Shown one piece after another: positions 1 to 7,899 of a DNA stretch of 64,000 nucleotides (positions are counted from its first letter, which is position 1; the number at the start of each line of letters is the position of its first letter). The notes under the pieces are model-generated. The model saw nothing but the letters and a program-made list of their open reading frames with translations, was not told the origin of the DNA and ran no database searches. The DNA lies in NCBI RefSeq assembly GCF_000218235.1, contig NZ_GL945017.1, positions 2,111,557 to 2,175,556 on the forward strand, in the 5' to 3' direction. The translations under genes were made by a program, and so were the position numbers. Source of the stretch: Hallella multisaccharivorax DSM 17128 (GTDB taxonomy: Bacteria; Bacteroidota; Bacteroidia; Bacteroidales; Bacteroidaceae).

Positions 1-2
1 AC

Positions 3-659
3 TGCTTCCATGTGATGAAGATGATATGTGACGCTGTAGAGGAAAGAAGACTGCGCTGCAAGCGTGAAGCCATAAAGGAGCTGAACAAGCTCAGAGCCGC
101 CTTTAAAAAGAAATTGAAGAAATTATCCGAACGGCGTTCCAAGTATAGAAAAGGCCATCCAAAGAGATATAAGGGGCACAAGCGTGGCAGGAAGCCGACG
201 AGAAAGTTCAAGGTGCCCAAGATGTCCAATGGTGAAACTCTGTTGGATGTTATGATTAGAAGTCGGGCTCAACTTATGGAAAGTGACGACAAATGGAACG
301 AGAATCAAAAGAAGAGATATAATGTAATCAAGAACAAGTACCCTGAGGTTGCAAGGGACTACGAACTGCTGAGCTTCATACGCAGCATATTCAGGAACAG
401 AAAACTGGATCGGGAGGCAGCAAGAATTAAATTATATGAGTGGTATGACAAGGTCAAAAAGTGTACATCACGGGAGATGAAGTCAGCAAGAGATCTCATC
501 AAGACCAGGGAGGAGGATATACTCAATTATTTTATAGACAGATCTTCCAATGCCTTATCTGAATCATTAAACTCAAGAATCAAAAGGTTCTTAGCTCAAA
601 GCAACGGAACCAAGGATACTGCTTTTTTCATGTATAGGGCATTCAAGATTTTTGGGTAG
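3..659 (+). CDS. ISL3-like transposase, C-terminal part, cut by the window edge
   Basis: The frame is already open at base 3, so the gene starts outside the window and only its 3' part is seen (about 219 codons). The first residues, FHVMKMICDAV, look like the 'RFHV...DAV' region of DDE transposases of the ISL3/ISAon1 type. A long Lys/Arg-rich stretch follows (about residues 20-75). Near the end SNALSESLNSRIKRFLAQS fits the C-terminal 'N-x3-E-x2-N-x2-I-K' block carrying the last catalytic glutamate. It would cut and rejoin element ends. The family is inferred from these motifs; whether the element is intact cannot be judged because the 5' half is missing. Confidence 0.7.
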   Translation, partial: CFHVMKMICDAVEERRLRCKREAIKELNKLRAAFKKKLKKLSERRSKYRKGHPKRYKGHKRGRKPTRKFKVPKMSNGETLLDVMIRSRAQLMESDDKWNENQKKRYNVIKNKYPEVARDYELLSFIRSIFRNRKLDREAARIKLYEWYDKVKKCTSREMKSARDLIKTREEDILNYFIDRSSNALSESLNSRIKRFLAQSNGTKDTAFFMYRAFKIFG

Positions 660-737
660 CCCTTCCACGGAACTTTGCATATGCGCCGTATACTTGCCTG
701 TCTGATGAATATGCCAAATGGTTACCATAAAAGAGGA

Positions 738-769
738 ACCACCGTATGCCGAACGGCACGTACGGTGGT
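738..769 (+). other. Hairpin resembling a group II intron 3' segment
   Basis: A strong hairpin: ACCACCGTA (738-746) pairs with TACGGTGGT (761-769), with an inner TGCC/GGCA stem (747-750, 755-758) around a GAAC loop. It is followed by GTGAGAG. Bacterial group II introns commonly carry a very similar 'CCGTA...TACGGTGGTGTGAGAGG' segment just before domain V, but no domain V follows here. The hairpin lies 78 bases after the transposase stop. It may be a truncated intron end or a terminal structure of the neighbouring element. Confidence 0.4.
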
Positions 770-932
770 GTGAGAGATCTGCATCAATCATAACAATTCA
801 TCTAATAAATAATGTAGAAAAAGAAAAACGAAGTTTTTTTTTGAAAAAAAAGACCGAAAAGTTTGCTGATAGGGAAAAAAGCAGTACCTTTGCACACGCA
901 TTCAGGGGAATGCTTCTCTCAATGAGAACGAT

Positions 933-1005
933 GCGGCAATAGCTCAGTTGGTAGAGCGCGACCTTGCCAAGGTCGAGGTCGCGGGTCCGAGTCCCGTTTG
1001 CCGCT
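933..1005 (+). tRNA. tRNA-Gly (GCC)
   Basis: A 73-base cloverleaf: acceptor GCGGCAA pairs with TTGCCGC, discriminator T, D-arm AGCTCAGTTGGTAGAGC, anticodon stem CGACC/GGTCG around loop TTGCCAA (anticodon GCC), T-loop TCCGAGT. CCA is not encoded. It is identical to the copy at 1257-1329 and is the first of four tRNAs on this strand. Confidence 0.97.
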
Positions 1006-1045
1006 CACTTTTTGAACAAATTCCTTCTTTTGAGGAAATCCTTTA

Positions 1046-1127
1046 GCCCAGGTGGCGGAATTGGTAGACGCGCACGTTTCAGGTGCGTGTGTTTCACGAC
1101 GTGCAGGTTCGAGTCCTGTTCTGGGCA
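1046..1127 (+). tRNA. tRNA-Leu (CAG)
   Basis: An 82-base class II tRNA with a long variable arm. The acceptor is GCCCAGG with a matching 3' strand and discriminator A. The anticodon stem CACGT/GCGTG encloses loop TTCAGGT, giving anticodon CAG. A one-register-shifted stem is also possible, but this one aligns with leucine tRNAs of other bacteria. Confidence 0.92.
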
Positions 1128-1151
1128 CAAAGTTTGTATATGCGAACATTT

Positions 1152-1235
1152 GGAGGGGTGGCGGAATTGGTAGACGCGCTACTTTGAGGGGGTAGTGACT
1201 ATTTTGTCGTGGGAGTTCGAGTCTCCTCCTCTTCA
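1152..1235 (+). tRNA. tRNA-Leu (GAG)
   Basis: An 84-base class II tRNA: acceptor GGAGGGG/CCTCTTC with G-T pairs, discriminator A, anticodon stem CTACT/GGTAG around TTGAGGG (anticodon GAG), long variable arm, T-loop TTCGAGT. The D-arm sequence matches the Leu tRNA just upstream. Confidence 0.93.
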
Positions 1236-1256
1236 CATGTTTAATATTTAGTATGT

Positions 1257-1329
1257 GCGGCAATAGCTCAGTTGGTAGAGCGCGACCTTGCCAAGGTCGA
1301 GGTCGCGGGTCCGAGTCCCGTTTGCCGCT
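1257..1329 (+). tRNA. tRNA-Gly (GCC), second copy
   Basis: Identical in all 73 bases to the copy at 933-1005, with anticodon GCC. The two copies flank the two leucine tRNAs in direct orientation 324 bases apart, so recombination between them could delete or amplify the cluster. Confidence 0.97.
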
Positions 1330-1364
1330 CTTTTTCTTTACATTAATAAGGAAACCTATTTTCC

Positions 1365-1922
1365 ATGAATTTATATATTAGGTATTTTGACAATGAAACT
1401 CTTGTGCACAGCGCAGAAGAGGCATTAGACTTCCTGCGTTCTTTGGGTGAGATTACTGTTACCCGCAATATGGAAGAGGATATAAAGGAATATGCATCAA
1501 GCAATGTGATGTTTCCCAAACGCTATAAGGTTCGTGCACACGTTTATTTTATTATCATCAAGACAATGGCCGATAACATGCGTGATTTCAAGGAAAAGAA
1601 AGCTATGAAAGCCACGCAAGGCTCTGCAACCGTGCACAACGACAACCCACTGGCTCACCTGAATACACGGAAAGACGGCTGGTACGAAGGAGAAGTAGAA
1701 TTCAAGCGCGTCGTACTTATACCCTCTACCGGAAAGCATGAATACCGTGATACTACCTTTGTAGCGCGCTGCAAAGCACTGTCTGCCTTGGATTGCTACA
1801 ATCGGATTGTTGAATACCTACGCACACGCGTAGACAGCAGAAGCCAATTCCCCTCGGCTAAGGGTAAAAAATTCCACTATAAATATCTTGGCATGTGGAA
1901 AGAAGCAGAGGCTAAAGAGTAA
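1365..1922 (+). CDS. Conserved-looking protein of unknown function
   Basis: A 185-residue soluble protein with no signal peptide or membrane segment. I do not recognise its family. The N-terminal part begins MNLYIRYFDNET and is mixed hydrophobic/acidic; the middle is lysine-rich (residues about 65-90) and the C-terminus ends in KEAEAKE. It starts 35 bases after the tRNA cluster and ends 18 bases before ssb, so it is probably cotranscribed with ssb. The coding pattern (no internal stops, base use like its neighbours) supports a real gene. Function is not inferable from the sequence. Confidence 0.75.
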   Translation: MNLYIRYFDNETLVHSAEEALDFLRSLGEITVTRNMEEDIKEYASSNVMFPKRYKVRAHVYFIIIKTMADNMRDFKEKKAMKATQGSATVHNDNPLAHLNTRKDGWYEGEVEFKRVVLIPSTGKHEYRDTTFVARCKALSALDCYNRIVEYLRTRVDSRSQFPSAKGKKFHYKYLGMWKEAEAKE

Positions 1923-1940
1923 TTTGTAAAGGGATAAGAG

Positions 1941-2285
1941 ATGAACAAGGTAATGCTGATTGGCAATGTCGGCAAAGATCCCGATGTACATTATTATGAC
2001 TCCGACCAAGCCATAGCTAAAGCCACGCTGGCTACAACAGAGAGAGGCTATACAACGAAGGACGGCACCAAGATACCGGACCGGACAGAATGGCATAACC
2101 TCATATTCTATCGGCAGTTAGCGAAAATCGTGGAGCAATATGTCCATAAAGGTGACAAGCTCTACGTTGAAGGACGTCTCCACTATAACAACTACGAAGA
2201 CAAATTAGGGAAGAAGCATTTCATCACGGAAATTTACGTTGATAATATGGAGCTTCTCTCACCAAGACAAAATCAATCCGTCTAA
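1941..2285 (+). CDS. ssb: Single-stranded DNA-binding protein, tail-less
   Basis: A 114-residue OB-fold protein that would coat single-stranded DNA during replication and repair. It starts MNKVMLIGNVGKDPDV, as in SSB proteins, and contains RTEWHNLIFYRQLA and the strand KGDKLYVEGRLHY. The oligomeric OB core fills the whole protein. It stops at PRQNQSV, without the glycine/proline-rich linker and acidic 'DDLPF'-type tip that recruits partner proteins in typical SSBs. It lies just upstream of gldE, the arrangement expected in Bacteroidetes. Another full-length SSB may exist elsewhere. Confidence 0.93.
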   Translation: MNKVMLIGNVGKDPDVHYYDSDQAIAKATLATTERGYTTKDGTKIPDRTEWHNLIFYRQLAKIVEQYVHKGDKLYVEGRLHYNNYEDKLGKKHFITEIYVDNMELLSPRQNQSV

Positions 2286-2301
2286 GATTTAGATTTCGAC
2301 A

Positions 2302-3651
2302 TTGGACATATTTGCTTTTAGTCACCTCAACGATGTGATGACGTTTCATCCATTGACATCAGGAGTAGTCTTTGCCATCATCCTGACGATTGTTCTCCTG
2401 TTGCTTTCTGGCTTCGCCAGTGGTTCAGAAATTGCGTTCTTCAGCCTTTCCCCTCAAGATCTTAACGATCTTGACGCCGAAAACAATCCAAATGACGCAG
2501 GCATAGAACGTCTTCGCGACGACTCCGAGCGGACCCTGGCCACCATCCTTATCACCAACAACCTTGTCAACGTCATGATCATCATGCTCTGCAACTACAT
2601 CTTCGGCTCTCTTGTGAGCTTTAAGGTGAAGTGGCTGGAGTTTGTGGTGATAACAGTCCTGCTTACGTTTCTTCTTCTTCTTTTTGGCGAGATCATGCCA
2701 AAAATCTATAGCAGATCTGCTCCATTAAAGTTTTGTCGAAGAGCTGTCAATGGCATTCTCCTCCTCCGTAAGTTGTTTTGGCCGTTGGAGACCGTACTCA
2801 TCAAAAGCGGAGTGATTGCCAAGAAAGCAATACCCAAGGAAAATCGCCAGCTCAGTGTCGACGACCTCGAGCAAGCACTTGAGCTGACCGACAAAGAAGA
2901 TATCAAAGACGAGCAAAATATGCTCAAAGGCATCATTCGCTTTGGCGACGAAACGGCAAAAGAAATTATGACTCCCAGACAAGATATGGGAGATATTGAT
3001 ATCCACTCCACTTATCCGGAAGTCCTGAATTTCATTGTAGCTAATAACTACAGTCGTATTCCGGTCTACCAAAACAATGAGGACAATATCCGCGGAATAC
3101 TATACATCAAAGACTTACTTCCTTACTTGGGCAAGCATGACAACTTCCGTTGGCAAAGCTTGATCCGCCCACCATACTTCGTGCCTGAGACCAAGAAGAT
3201 TGATGATCTCTTGCGCGAGTTTCAGGAGAACAAGATTCATATCGCCATTGTGGTCGATGAGTTTGGAGGCACCAGTGGCCTTGTCACGCTTGAAGACATC
3301 TTAGAAGAGATTGTAGGCGAGATCAACGACGAATATGATGACGAAGACAAGCAATACAGCCGGATCAATAGCAATACCTACCTTTTTGAAGGAAAGACGC
3401 TGCTGAGCGATTTTTGCAGGATACTGGGCATTGACGATGATGAGTTCAATGGCGTTGTCGGCGATGCGGACTCCCTTGCCGGACTTCTCCTTGAGTTGAA
3501 AGGCGATTTCTTAGACCTCCACGAACGCATCAGCTACAAACAGTACACTTTTGAAGTGATGGCCGTGGAAGAACGCCGCATCAGCCGCGTGAAAGTGATC
3601 ATCAAGAATCAGACATCTGACAATGCCACTGTTCCGGATCCAAAAGCCTGA
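2302..3651 (+). CDS. gldE: GldE-type membrane protein with CBS domains
   Basis: A 449-residue inner-membrane protein of the HlyC/CorC family. The N-terminal DUF21 region (about residues 15-150) has three or four hydrophobic helices. A pair of CBS domains follows (about 210-330; ATKEIMTPRQDM-like and VTLEDILEEIVGEIND motifs), then a CorC_HlyC domain (about 350-430). In gliding Bacteroidetes GldE supports gliding and secretion; in non-gliding relatives the role is unclear, perhaps ion transport. The frame opens with TTG at 2302; ATG at 2338 is an alternative start. Its 3' end overlaps the next gene by 29 bases. The ssb-gldE pairing supports the name. Confidence 0.85.
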   Translation: MDIFAFSHLNDVMTFHPLTSGVVFAIILTIVLLLLSGFASGSEIAFFSLSPQDLNDLDAENNPNDAGIERLRDDSERTLATILITNNLVNVMIIMLCNYIFGSLVSFKVKWLEFVVITVLLTFLLLLFGEIMPKIYSRSAPLKFCRRAVNGILLLRKLFWPLETVLIKSGVIAKKAIPKENRQLSVDDLEQALELTDKEDIKDEQNMLKGIIRFGDETAKEIMTPRQDMGDIDIHSTYPEVLNFIVANNYSRIPVYQNNEDNIRGILYIKDLLPYLGKHDNFRWQSLIRPPYFVPETKKIDDLLREFQENKIHIAIVVDEFGGTSGLVTLEDILEEIVGEINDEYDDEDKQYSRINSNTYLFEGKTLLSDFCRILGIDDDEFNGVVGDADSLAGLLLELKGDFLDLHERISYKQYTFEVMAVEERRISRVKVIIKNQTSDNATVPDPKA

Positions 3652-4207
3652 CAGACAGACAGGCATAGCCATTTGGCAGATGACTGAGTCGTTGGAGTCG
3701 CTGCCGCGCCCCACACAAATTGATTACGGCAAGTATGGCTCTCCGCATCGTCTTCAAGAGATACTTACAGAGTATTTGCTGCTTCAAAAACTTACCGGCC
3801 AGCAAGGGCTCGTTATCAATCACCGACCGAATGGCGCTCCGCTTGTCAATGGCTATCATGTCAGCATCACGCACACAAAAGGTTGGGCAGCGATGATGCT
3901 GTCTGAAGACCACTCTGTAGGGATTGACATCGAGTACATTTCCGACCGAGTCGACCGGATCACCTCACGGTTTCTCCGTCCCGACGAACAACAGTCTACG
4001 CTTGGCGAACGTCTGGTCAACTGGTGCGCAAAGGAAGCCGTTTACAAATATTACAGCGATTTAGACCTGCGTTTCAACGAAATGCGTGCCCTACCCTATT
4101 GCCAAAGCCCTTCTGGAGTCCTCGTGATGGAGAATCTCCGACAACACGAGACCGTATACGTCTCCTATGAGATAAACCAATACTTCGTCCTGGCCTATCT
4201 AAGATGA
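3623..4207 (+). CDS. 4'-phosphopantetheinyl transferase family protein
   Basis: A 194-residue Sfp/AcpT-like enzyme that would move the phosphopantetheine arm of CoA onto a carrier-protein serine. The family motifs are in order: SITHTKGWAAMM (about 90-101), VGIDIE (about 107-112, magnesium-binding Asp and Glu) and WCAKEAVYKYY (about 140-150, the conserved W-x-x-KEA). The gene overlaps gldE by 29 bases, indicating translational coupling. Whether it serves fatty-acid ACP or another carrier protein cannot be told; a separate acpS may exist elsewhere. Confidence 0.88.
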   Translation: MPLFRIQKPDRQTGIAIWQMTESLESLPRPTQIDYGKYGSPHRLQEILTEYLLLQKLTGQQGLVINHRPNGAPLVNGYHVSITHTKGWAAMMLSEDHSVGIDIEYISDRVDRITSRFLRPDEQQSTLGERLVNWCAKEAVYKYYSDLDLRFNEMRALPYCQSPSGVLVMENLRQHETVYVSYEINQYFVLAYLR

Positions 4208-4301
4208 ACGGTGCTCCAAGTGCTTTTTTACAGATTCTTAATACAAAATGCTATTATAAAACAATCAATGTGAATTTTTTTGCATTTTTTTAGCTTATTA
4301 C

Positions 4302-4332
4302 TTGGTGCTTTCCGTGAAAATGCTTACTTTTG
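4302..4332 (+). promoter_or_regulatory. Bacteroidetes-type promoter of the gldB-like gene
   Basis: TTG at 4302-4304 and TACTTTTG at 4325-4332 (fits TAnnTTTG) are 20 bases apart, the primary sigma-factor spacing of Bacteroidetes. The predicted start of transcription near 4338 lies about 42 bases before the gene. Confidence 0.75.
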
Positions 4333-4379
4333 CAGGGGTTATAATAGGTATTATTGGGACAAGATTAAAGCTATAAAGA

Positions 4380-5225
4380 TTGCTACATAAATTATTCTAC
4401 ATATTATTGCTCTGTATTCTCTGTTCGTCATGTGAGTTTAAACTAAGGACAAACGATGAAGATGATGACCCCTCTACCCTAAAGGTAGAGCGCTATGACC
4501 GGTTGGAAAGCCGTTATGTCATCACCGGAGACTTCTCCGCTCTGCAACAAATGAATACCGAATATCCCATAGAGACCCGTACACTTGTAGAAAAAATGCT
4601 ACGTATCGGCGATGTCAGCGACCACGACATCAGCGACCGCTTTCTTCGTTTCTATCAAGACTCTACGCTGCAGACGCTCGTCAGTGACGTGGAGTTGGAG
4701 TATGCCAATATGGACGACATCAATCAAAATCTCCGTAAAGCTTTCTCCACCTTACGCGACTGGGTTCCGGAGTTGCCCCTGCCCCGCATCTACACTCAGA
4801 TTGGAGCCTTCGACCAGAGCGTCGTTGTAGGAGACCGCATGATTGGTATCTCGCTTGATAAATACATGGGATCCAAATACCCGCTTTATAAGCGCTTCGG
4901 ATACAGCAATGAGCAACTTGAGTCCATGAGCCGTGGCTACATCGTCCCAGATTGTATCAGCTTCTATCTGTTAAGCCTCTATCCACTGAAAAACTTCGAT
5001 TCAAGAGCTCAGTTGGAAAAGGACCTTCACATGGGAATGGTGATGTGGGTGGCCAACCAAGCCGTCAGATCCAACGTATTCGACACCGACTATGTCAGGA
5101 TCATTAATAGCTATATGAAAAAGAATCCGAGCTTTACCATCAAGCAACTTCTTGAATCAGACAACTATAGCAGATTCTCAGACGCTATATCGAAGCTAAA
5201 GAATAAGAATCGCCTCCATAGCTGA
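4380..5225 (+). CDS. GldB-like lipoprotein
   Basis: A 281-residue lipoprotein. The N-terminus is hydrophobic with lipobox LCSSC, making Cys19 the likely first mature residue. The body has the pattern of GldB-related proteins: VERYDRLESRYV near the start, a leucine-rich helical middle, then VVVGDRMIGISLDKYMGSKY and YIVPDCISFYLL, comparable to the 'IG-(V/I)-D-x-Y-L-G' segment. GldB is an essential gliding lipoprotein in Flavobacterium; here gliding is unlikely and the role is unknown. The start is TTG at 4380, since no in-frame ATG precedes the signal sequence. The stop codon lies inside the first unit of the 22-bp array that follows. Confidence 0.6.
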   Translation: MLHKLFYILLLCILCSSCEFKLRTNDEDDDPSTLKVERYDRLESRYVITGDFSALQQMNTEYPIETRTLVEKMLRIGDVSDHDISDRFLRFYQDSTLQTLVSDVELEYANMDDINQNLRKAFSTLRDWVPELPLPRIYTQIGAFDQSVVVGDRMIGISLDKYMGSKYPLYKRFGYSNEQLESMSRGYIVPDCISFYLLSLYPLKNFDSRAQLEKDLHMGMVMWVANQAVRSNVFDTDYVRIINSYMKKNPSFTIKQLLESDNYSRFSDAISKLKNKNRLHS

Positions 5226-5340
5226 CGCATTGCCTTTACAGCGTTGACGCATTGCCTTTACAGCGTTGACGCATTGCCTTTACGGCGTTGACGCATTGTC
5301 TTTACGGCGTTGACGCATTGCCTTTACGGCGTTGACGCAA
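5221..5340 (+). repeat. 22-bp tandem repeat array before the rep gene
   Basis: Five full 22-base units plus a 10-base partial unit, beginning at the last codons of the previous gene. Each unit is TTGACGCATTGCC followed by TTTACRGCG with very few changes. On the opposite strand each unit carries GGCAAT-N5-AACG, the skeleton also found in arrays at 36.27 kb and 51.25 kb. The array ends about 70 bases before a promoter for a Rep_3-type initiator gene, so an iteron role is possible. There are no unique spacers, so this is not a CRISPR array. Confidence 0.95.
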
Positions 5341-5387
5341 TTTCACTTTTTATATCTATTACTGCAATCGTAATGGATCATAAATTC

Positions 5388-5418
5388 TTGCACGTTTCAA
5401 ACCTTTTTCGTAACTTTG
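5388..5418 (+). promoter_or_regulatory. Promoter of the rep-like gene
   Basis: TTG at 5388-5390 and TAACTTTG at 5411-5418 are 20 bases apart and fit the Bacteroidetes primary promoter. The predicted start of transcription near 5424 leaves a leader of about 30 bases before the ATG at 5454. The promoter lies between the 22-bp array and the gene. Confidence 0.75.
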
Positions 5419-5453
5419 CAGAAAACTCATAGAAGAAGGCGAAGAACCACATC

Positions 5454-6599
5454 ATGACAGTATCGACAGCAACCAAAAAAGCATCATCCACAAGAAAGAA
5501 GAGCGGACGGCGCGAATATGGCAAAGGGAAAAAACGCGATGTAAAGCGCAATATTCCCACTGATCTCATTCCCCTTGAGAACGAGACTTGGCTGCTGCAA
5601 CCTATTGCCGTGACCATGATGCGGCACGACTACTCACTCATGCAGATCCGAATTCTGGTGTGCGTCGTGGAGAAAATGCAGCAGAAACTGCGCGAGATGC
5701 TTGACAGAAAGACGTTGGAACCCACCATTTTCCCTACCGAGTTGGACCCAGACGGGCGATTAGAAATCAAACTCTATTTCAAGACCTTAGGCGTGGATCC
5801 CAACCACTATCCGCAGCTCAGGGACAGCCTTAAGCTTCTCGCCTCCGTCCCCGTAGAGATACCTTATAAGACTTCTGACGGGCGCAGCTATCTCAAAGTA
5901 ACCAATCTCTGTGATGTCTACATTCCGGAAGAGCAATCCATCTATGAGAAATACACGCTTCTGAAGATTGATCGACAGGTCGCAGAGAGACTACTCTCCC
6001 TTCGGCTTGGCTATTCAACCCTGGGAAAACAAATTGTCTTCTCCTGCCACAACCGTTATTCCCAGCGCGTCTATATGTTCATCAAGAGTTGGGTCGATAA
6101 AGGCACCTGGGTTGTGAAGACCCTGGAGTTCCGCAAGATGCTACGTCTGGAGAACATGTACAGCAAGTTCAGCGACTTCTGCCGCCGCGTGCTCGACCCC
6201 GCCAAGACAGAGCTTCAAGAACTGGCCGAGAACGGTTTTTGCGATTGCTACTTCGACTACGATAAACGCTATGAGCACGGTCAGCGAGGCGGTGAGCCCG
6301 ATGACCTCATCTTCCACATTTATCGTCCGAAGAATGCTATTGCAAGCCTGGAGCACATCTCCGACCTGCAACGGCGCCAGTTTGCCGACATGCTCACCCG
6401 ATACTTTGGCTTCGACGCAAGCACGGCCGACCGCATGAGCCTGCGCATTACCCCCGACAACTATACCGACGCCGTGAATAAACTCATGGACTTGCGAAAA
6501 CGCATGGGGCACGATCTGACCGTGCACGACCGAGCAGCCTATACGTTTGCGGCACTCGACAACCTGTTCAGAGGTGTGAGCATCGTGAAAAAAAGCTGA
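5454..6599 (+). CDS. Rep_3-like (RepB/RepE-type) replication initiator on the chromosome
   Basis: A 381-residue protein with a basic N-terminus (about residues 1-35, rich in Lys/Arg). Two winged-helix-like regions follow, like plasmid initiators of the Rep_3 family: WLLQPIAVTMMRHDYSLMQIRIL (about 47-69) is the helix-rich opening and GYSTLGKQIVFSCHNRYSQ to VYMFIKSWVDKGTW (about 182-215) resembles the 'S-x-R-x-Y-x-L' part of RepE/RepB. Plasmid relatives bind iterons to start replication. Here the gene sits among chromosomal genes with a 22-bp tandem array directly upstream. It may be a domesticated initiator or an integrated replicon. Neighbouring DUF4494 and yggS are typical chromosomal genes, which favours long residence. 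Confidence 0.75.
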   Translation: MTVSTATKKASSTRKKSGRREYGKGKKRDVKRNIPTDLIPLENETWLLQPIAVTMMRHDYSLMQIRILVCVVEKMQQKLREMLDRKTLEPTIFPTELDPDGRLEIKLYFKTLGVDPNHYPQLRDSLKLLASVPVEIPYKTSDGRSYLKVTNLCDVYIPEEQSIYEKYTLLKIDRQVAERLLSLRLGYSTLGKQIVFSCHNRYSQRVYMFIKSWVDKGTWVVKTLEFRKMLRLENMYSKFSDFCRRVLDPAKTELQELAENGFCDCYFDYDKRYEHGQRGGEPDDLIFHIYRPKNAIASLEHISDLQRRQFADMLTRYFGFDASTADRMSLRITPDNYTDAVNKLMDLRKRMGHDLTVHDRAAYTFAALDNLFRGVSIVKKS

Positions 6600-6675
6600 G
6601 AAGACTTAAGCCTTGTGCTTTAATTTCTGGCTTCTGATAAAAAATATATCATTATAACTTTATTCTATAATAGAA

Positions 6676-7170
6676 ATGAGATCAAGGACATCGGAATGGT
6701 TTGAAACTAAAATACGCTACGCCAAAACGCAAGAAGACGGCACCCAAAAGAATGCCACCGAGCACTATGTGGTCGACGCACTGAGCTTTACTGAGGCCGA
6801 AGGCGCCATACTTGAAGAGATGAAGGTGTACATCTCCGGCGACTATAAAATCACCGATATCAAGCCAGCCGCCTTTCATGAGATATTCTTCTCCGACATG
6901 GACAAGGACGACAAATGGTACAAGGCCAAATTGATGTTCATCACTATCGACGAGAAAACACAGAAGGAAAAGCACACGGCCGTCACCTATCTGGTGCAGG
7001 CAGCAACCCTACCGGGGGCCGTGAAAAATATTACCGAGGTCATGGGCGGAACCATGATCGACTATGAAATCTCCAGCGTTGCCGAGACACAGATCATGGA
7101 TGTCTTCGAGCATGACGCCGATCCGGAAAAACACAAACAACTGGAAGCTAACGTACAGAAGGAGGCATAA
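6676..7170 (+). CDS. DUF4494-like protein
   Basis: A 164-residue soluble acidic protein of unknown function, recalled as the DUF4494 family found in Bacteroidetes. It begins MRSRTSEWFETKIRYAKT, with a mixed beta/alpha pattern including HYVVDALSFTEAEGAILEEM and a C-terminal VAETQIMDVFEHD. No catalytic motif is evident. It ends 2 bases before yggS, so the two are almost certainly cotranscribed. It starts 76 bases after the rep-like gene. Confidence 0.7.
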   Translation: MRSRTSEWFETKIRYAKTQEDGTQKNATEHYVVDALSFTEAEGAILEEMKVYISGDYKITDIKPAAFHEIFFSDMDKDDKWYKAKLMFITIDEKTQKEKHTAVTYLVQAATLPGAVKNITEVMGGTMIDYEISSVAETQIMDVFEHDADPEKHKQLEANVQKEA

Positions 7171-7172
7171 TA

Positions 7173-7847
7173 ATGGATATTGATGTTGCCGGTAACATAA
7201 AAAACATACTGCAAAATCTCCCCGATGGCGTGAGACTTGTGGCTATCAGCAAATTCCATCCCAAGGAATACGTGGAGGCCGCTTACGCAGTCGGCCAGCG
7301 CATCTTCGGCGAAAGTCATGAGCAAGAACTCAAGGAGAAAGTGGGGCAACTGCCCAAGGATATTGAATGGCATTTCATCGGGCATCTGCAAACCAACAAA
7401 GTGAAGTATATTGCACCCTATATCTCCATGATTGAGGCTGTAGACTCCATGAAGCTCATACGGGAAATCGACAAGCAGGCAGTTAAGAACAACCGTATCA
7501 TCGATATCTTGCTGGAATTGCACATTGCCGAAGAAGAAACCAAATACGGTCTGACACTTGATGCTTGCCGAGACTTGCTGAGAGAGGGCGAATGGCGCAG
7601 TATGCACCATGTCCGCATCTGCGGCCTGATGATGATGGCCAGCAATGTACCCGACGAGGCGCAGATACGCAAGGAAATGAACACCGCATGGGACTTCTTC
7701 AATGAGGTGAAGCACGATTTCTTCAGCGATGCCCCTTGGTTCAAGGAGCGCTCATGGGGTATGAGCCACGACTACAAGATAGCCATGCAATGTCATTCCA
7801 CCATGATCAGGGTCGGTACCGCTATCTTCGGTCCAAGAGTGTATTAA
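7173..7847 (+). CDS. yggS: YggS/PLP homeostasis protein
   Basis: A 224-residue pyridoxal-phosphate-binding TIM-barrel protein that buffers PLP and affects amino-acid balance. The PLP lysine is in AISKFHPKEYV (about residues 23-33), followed by FGESHEQELKEK, WHFIGHLQTNKVKYI (about 66-80) and, near the end, RVGTAIFGPR binding the cofactor phosphate. The full family length is present. It follows the DUF4494 gene by 2 bases and precedes purA by 52 bases. Confidence 0.93.
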   Translation: MDIDVAGNIKNILQNLPDGVRLVAISKFHPKEYVEAAYAVGQRIFGESHEQELKEKVGQLPKDIEWHFIGHLQTNKVKYIAPYISMIEAVDSMKLIREIDKQAVKNNRIIDILLELHIAEEETKYGLTLDACRDLLREGEWRSMHHVRICGLMMMASNVPDEAQIRKEMNTAWDFFNEVKHDFFSDAPWFKERSWGMSHDYKIAMQCHSTMIRVGTAIFGPRVY

Positions 7848-7899
7848 CACAATAATTTCTTTATTATTGTCAATTATTATCATATAATCGTATATTATA

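Noticed and set aside
919..1263. Minus-strand 114-codon frame over the tRNA cluster
   Set aside because: It is antisense to four tRNA genes and has no start context.
5221..5340. CRISPR array
   Set aside because: Units are directly adjacent with no unique spacers and no cas genes are near; it is a simple tandem repeat.
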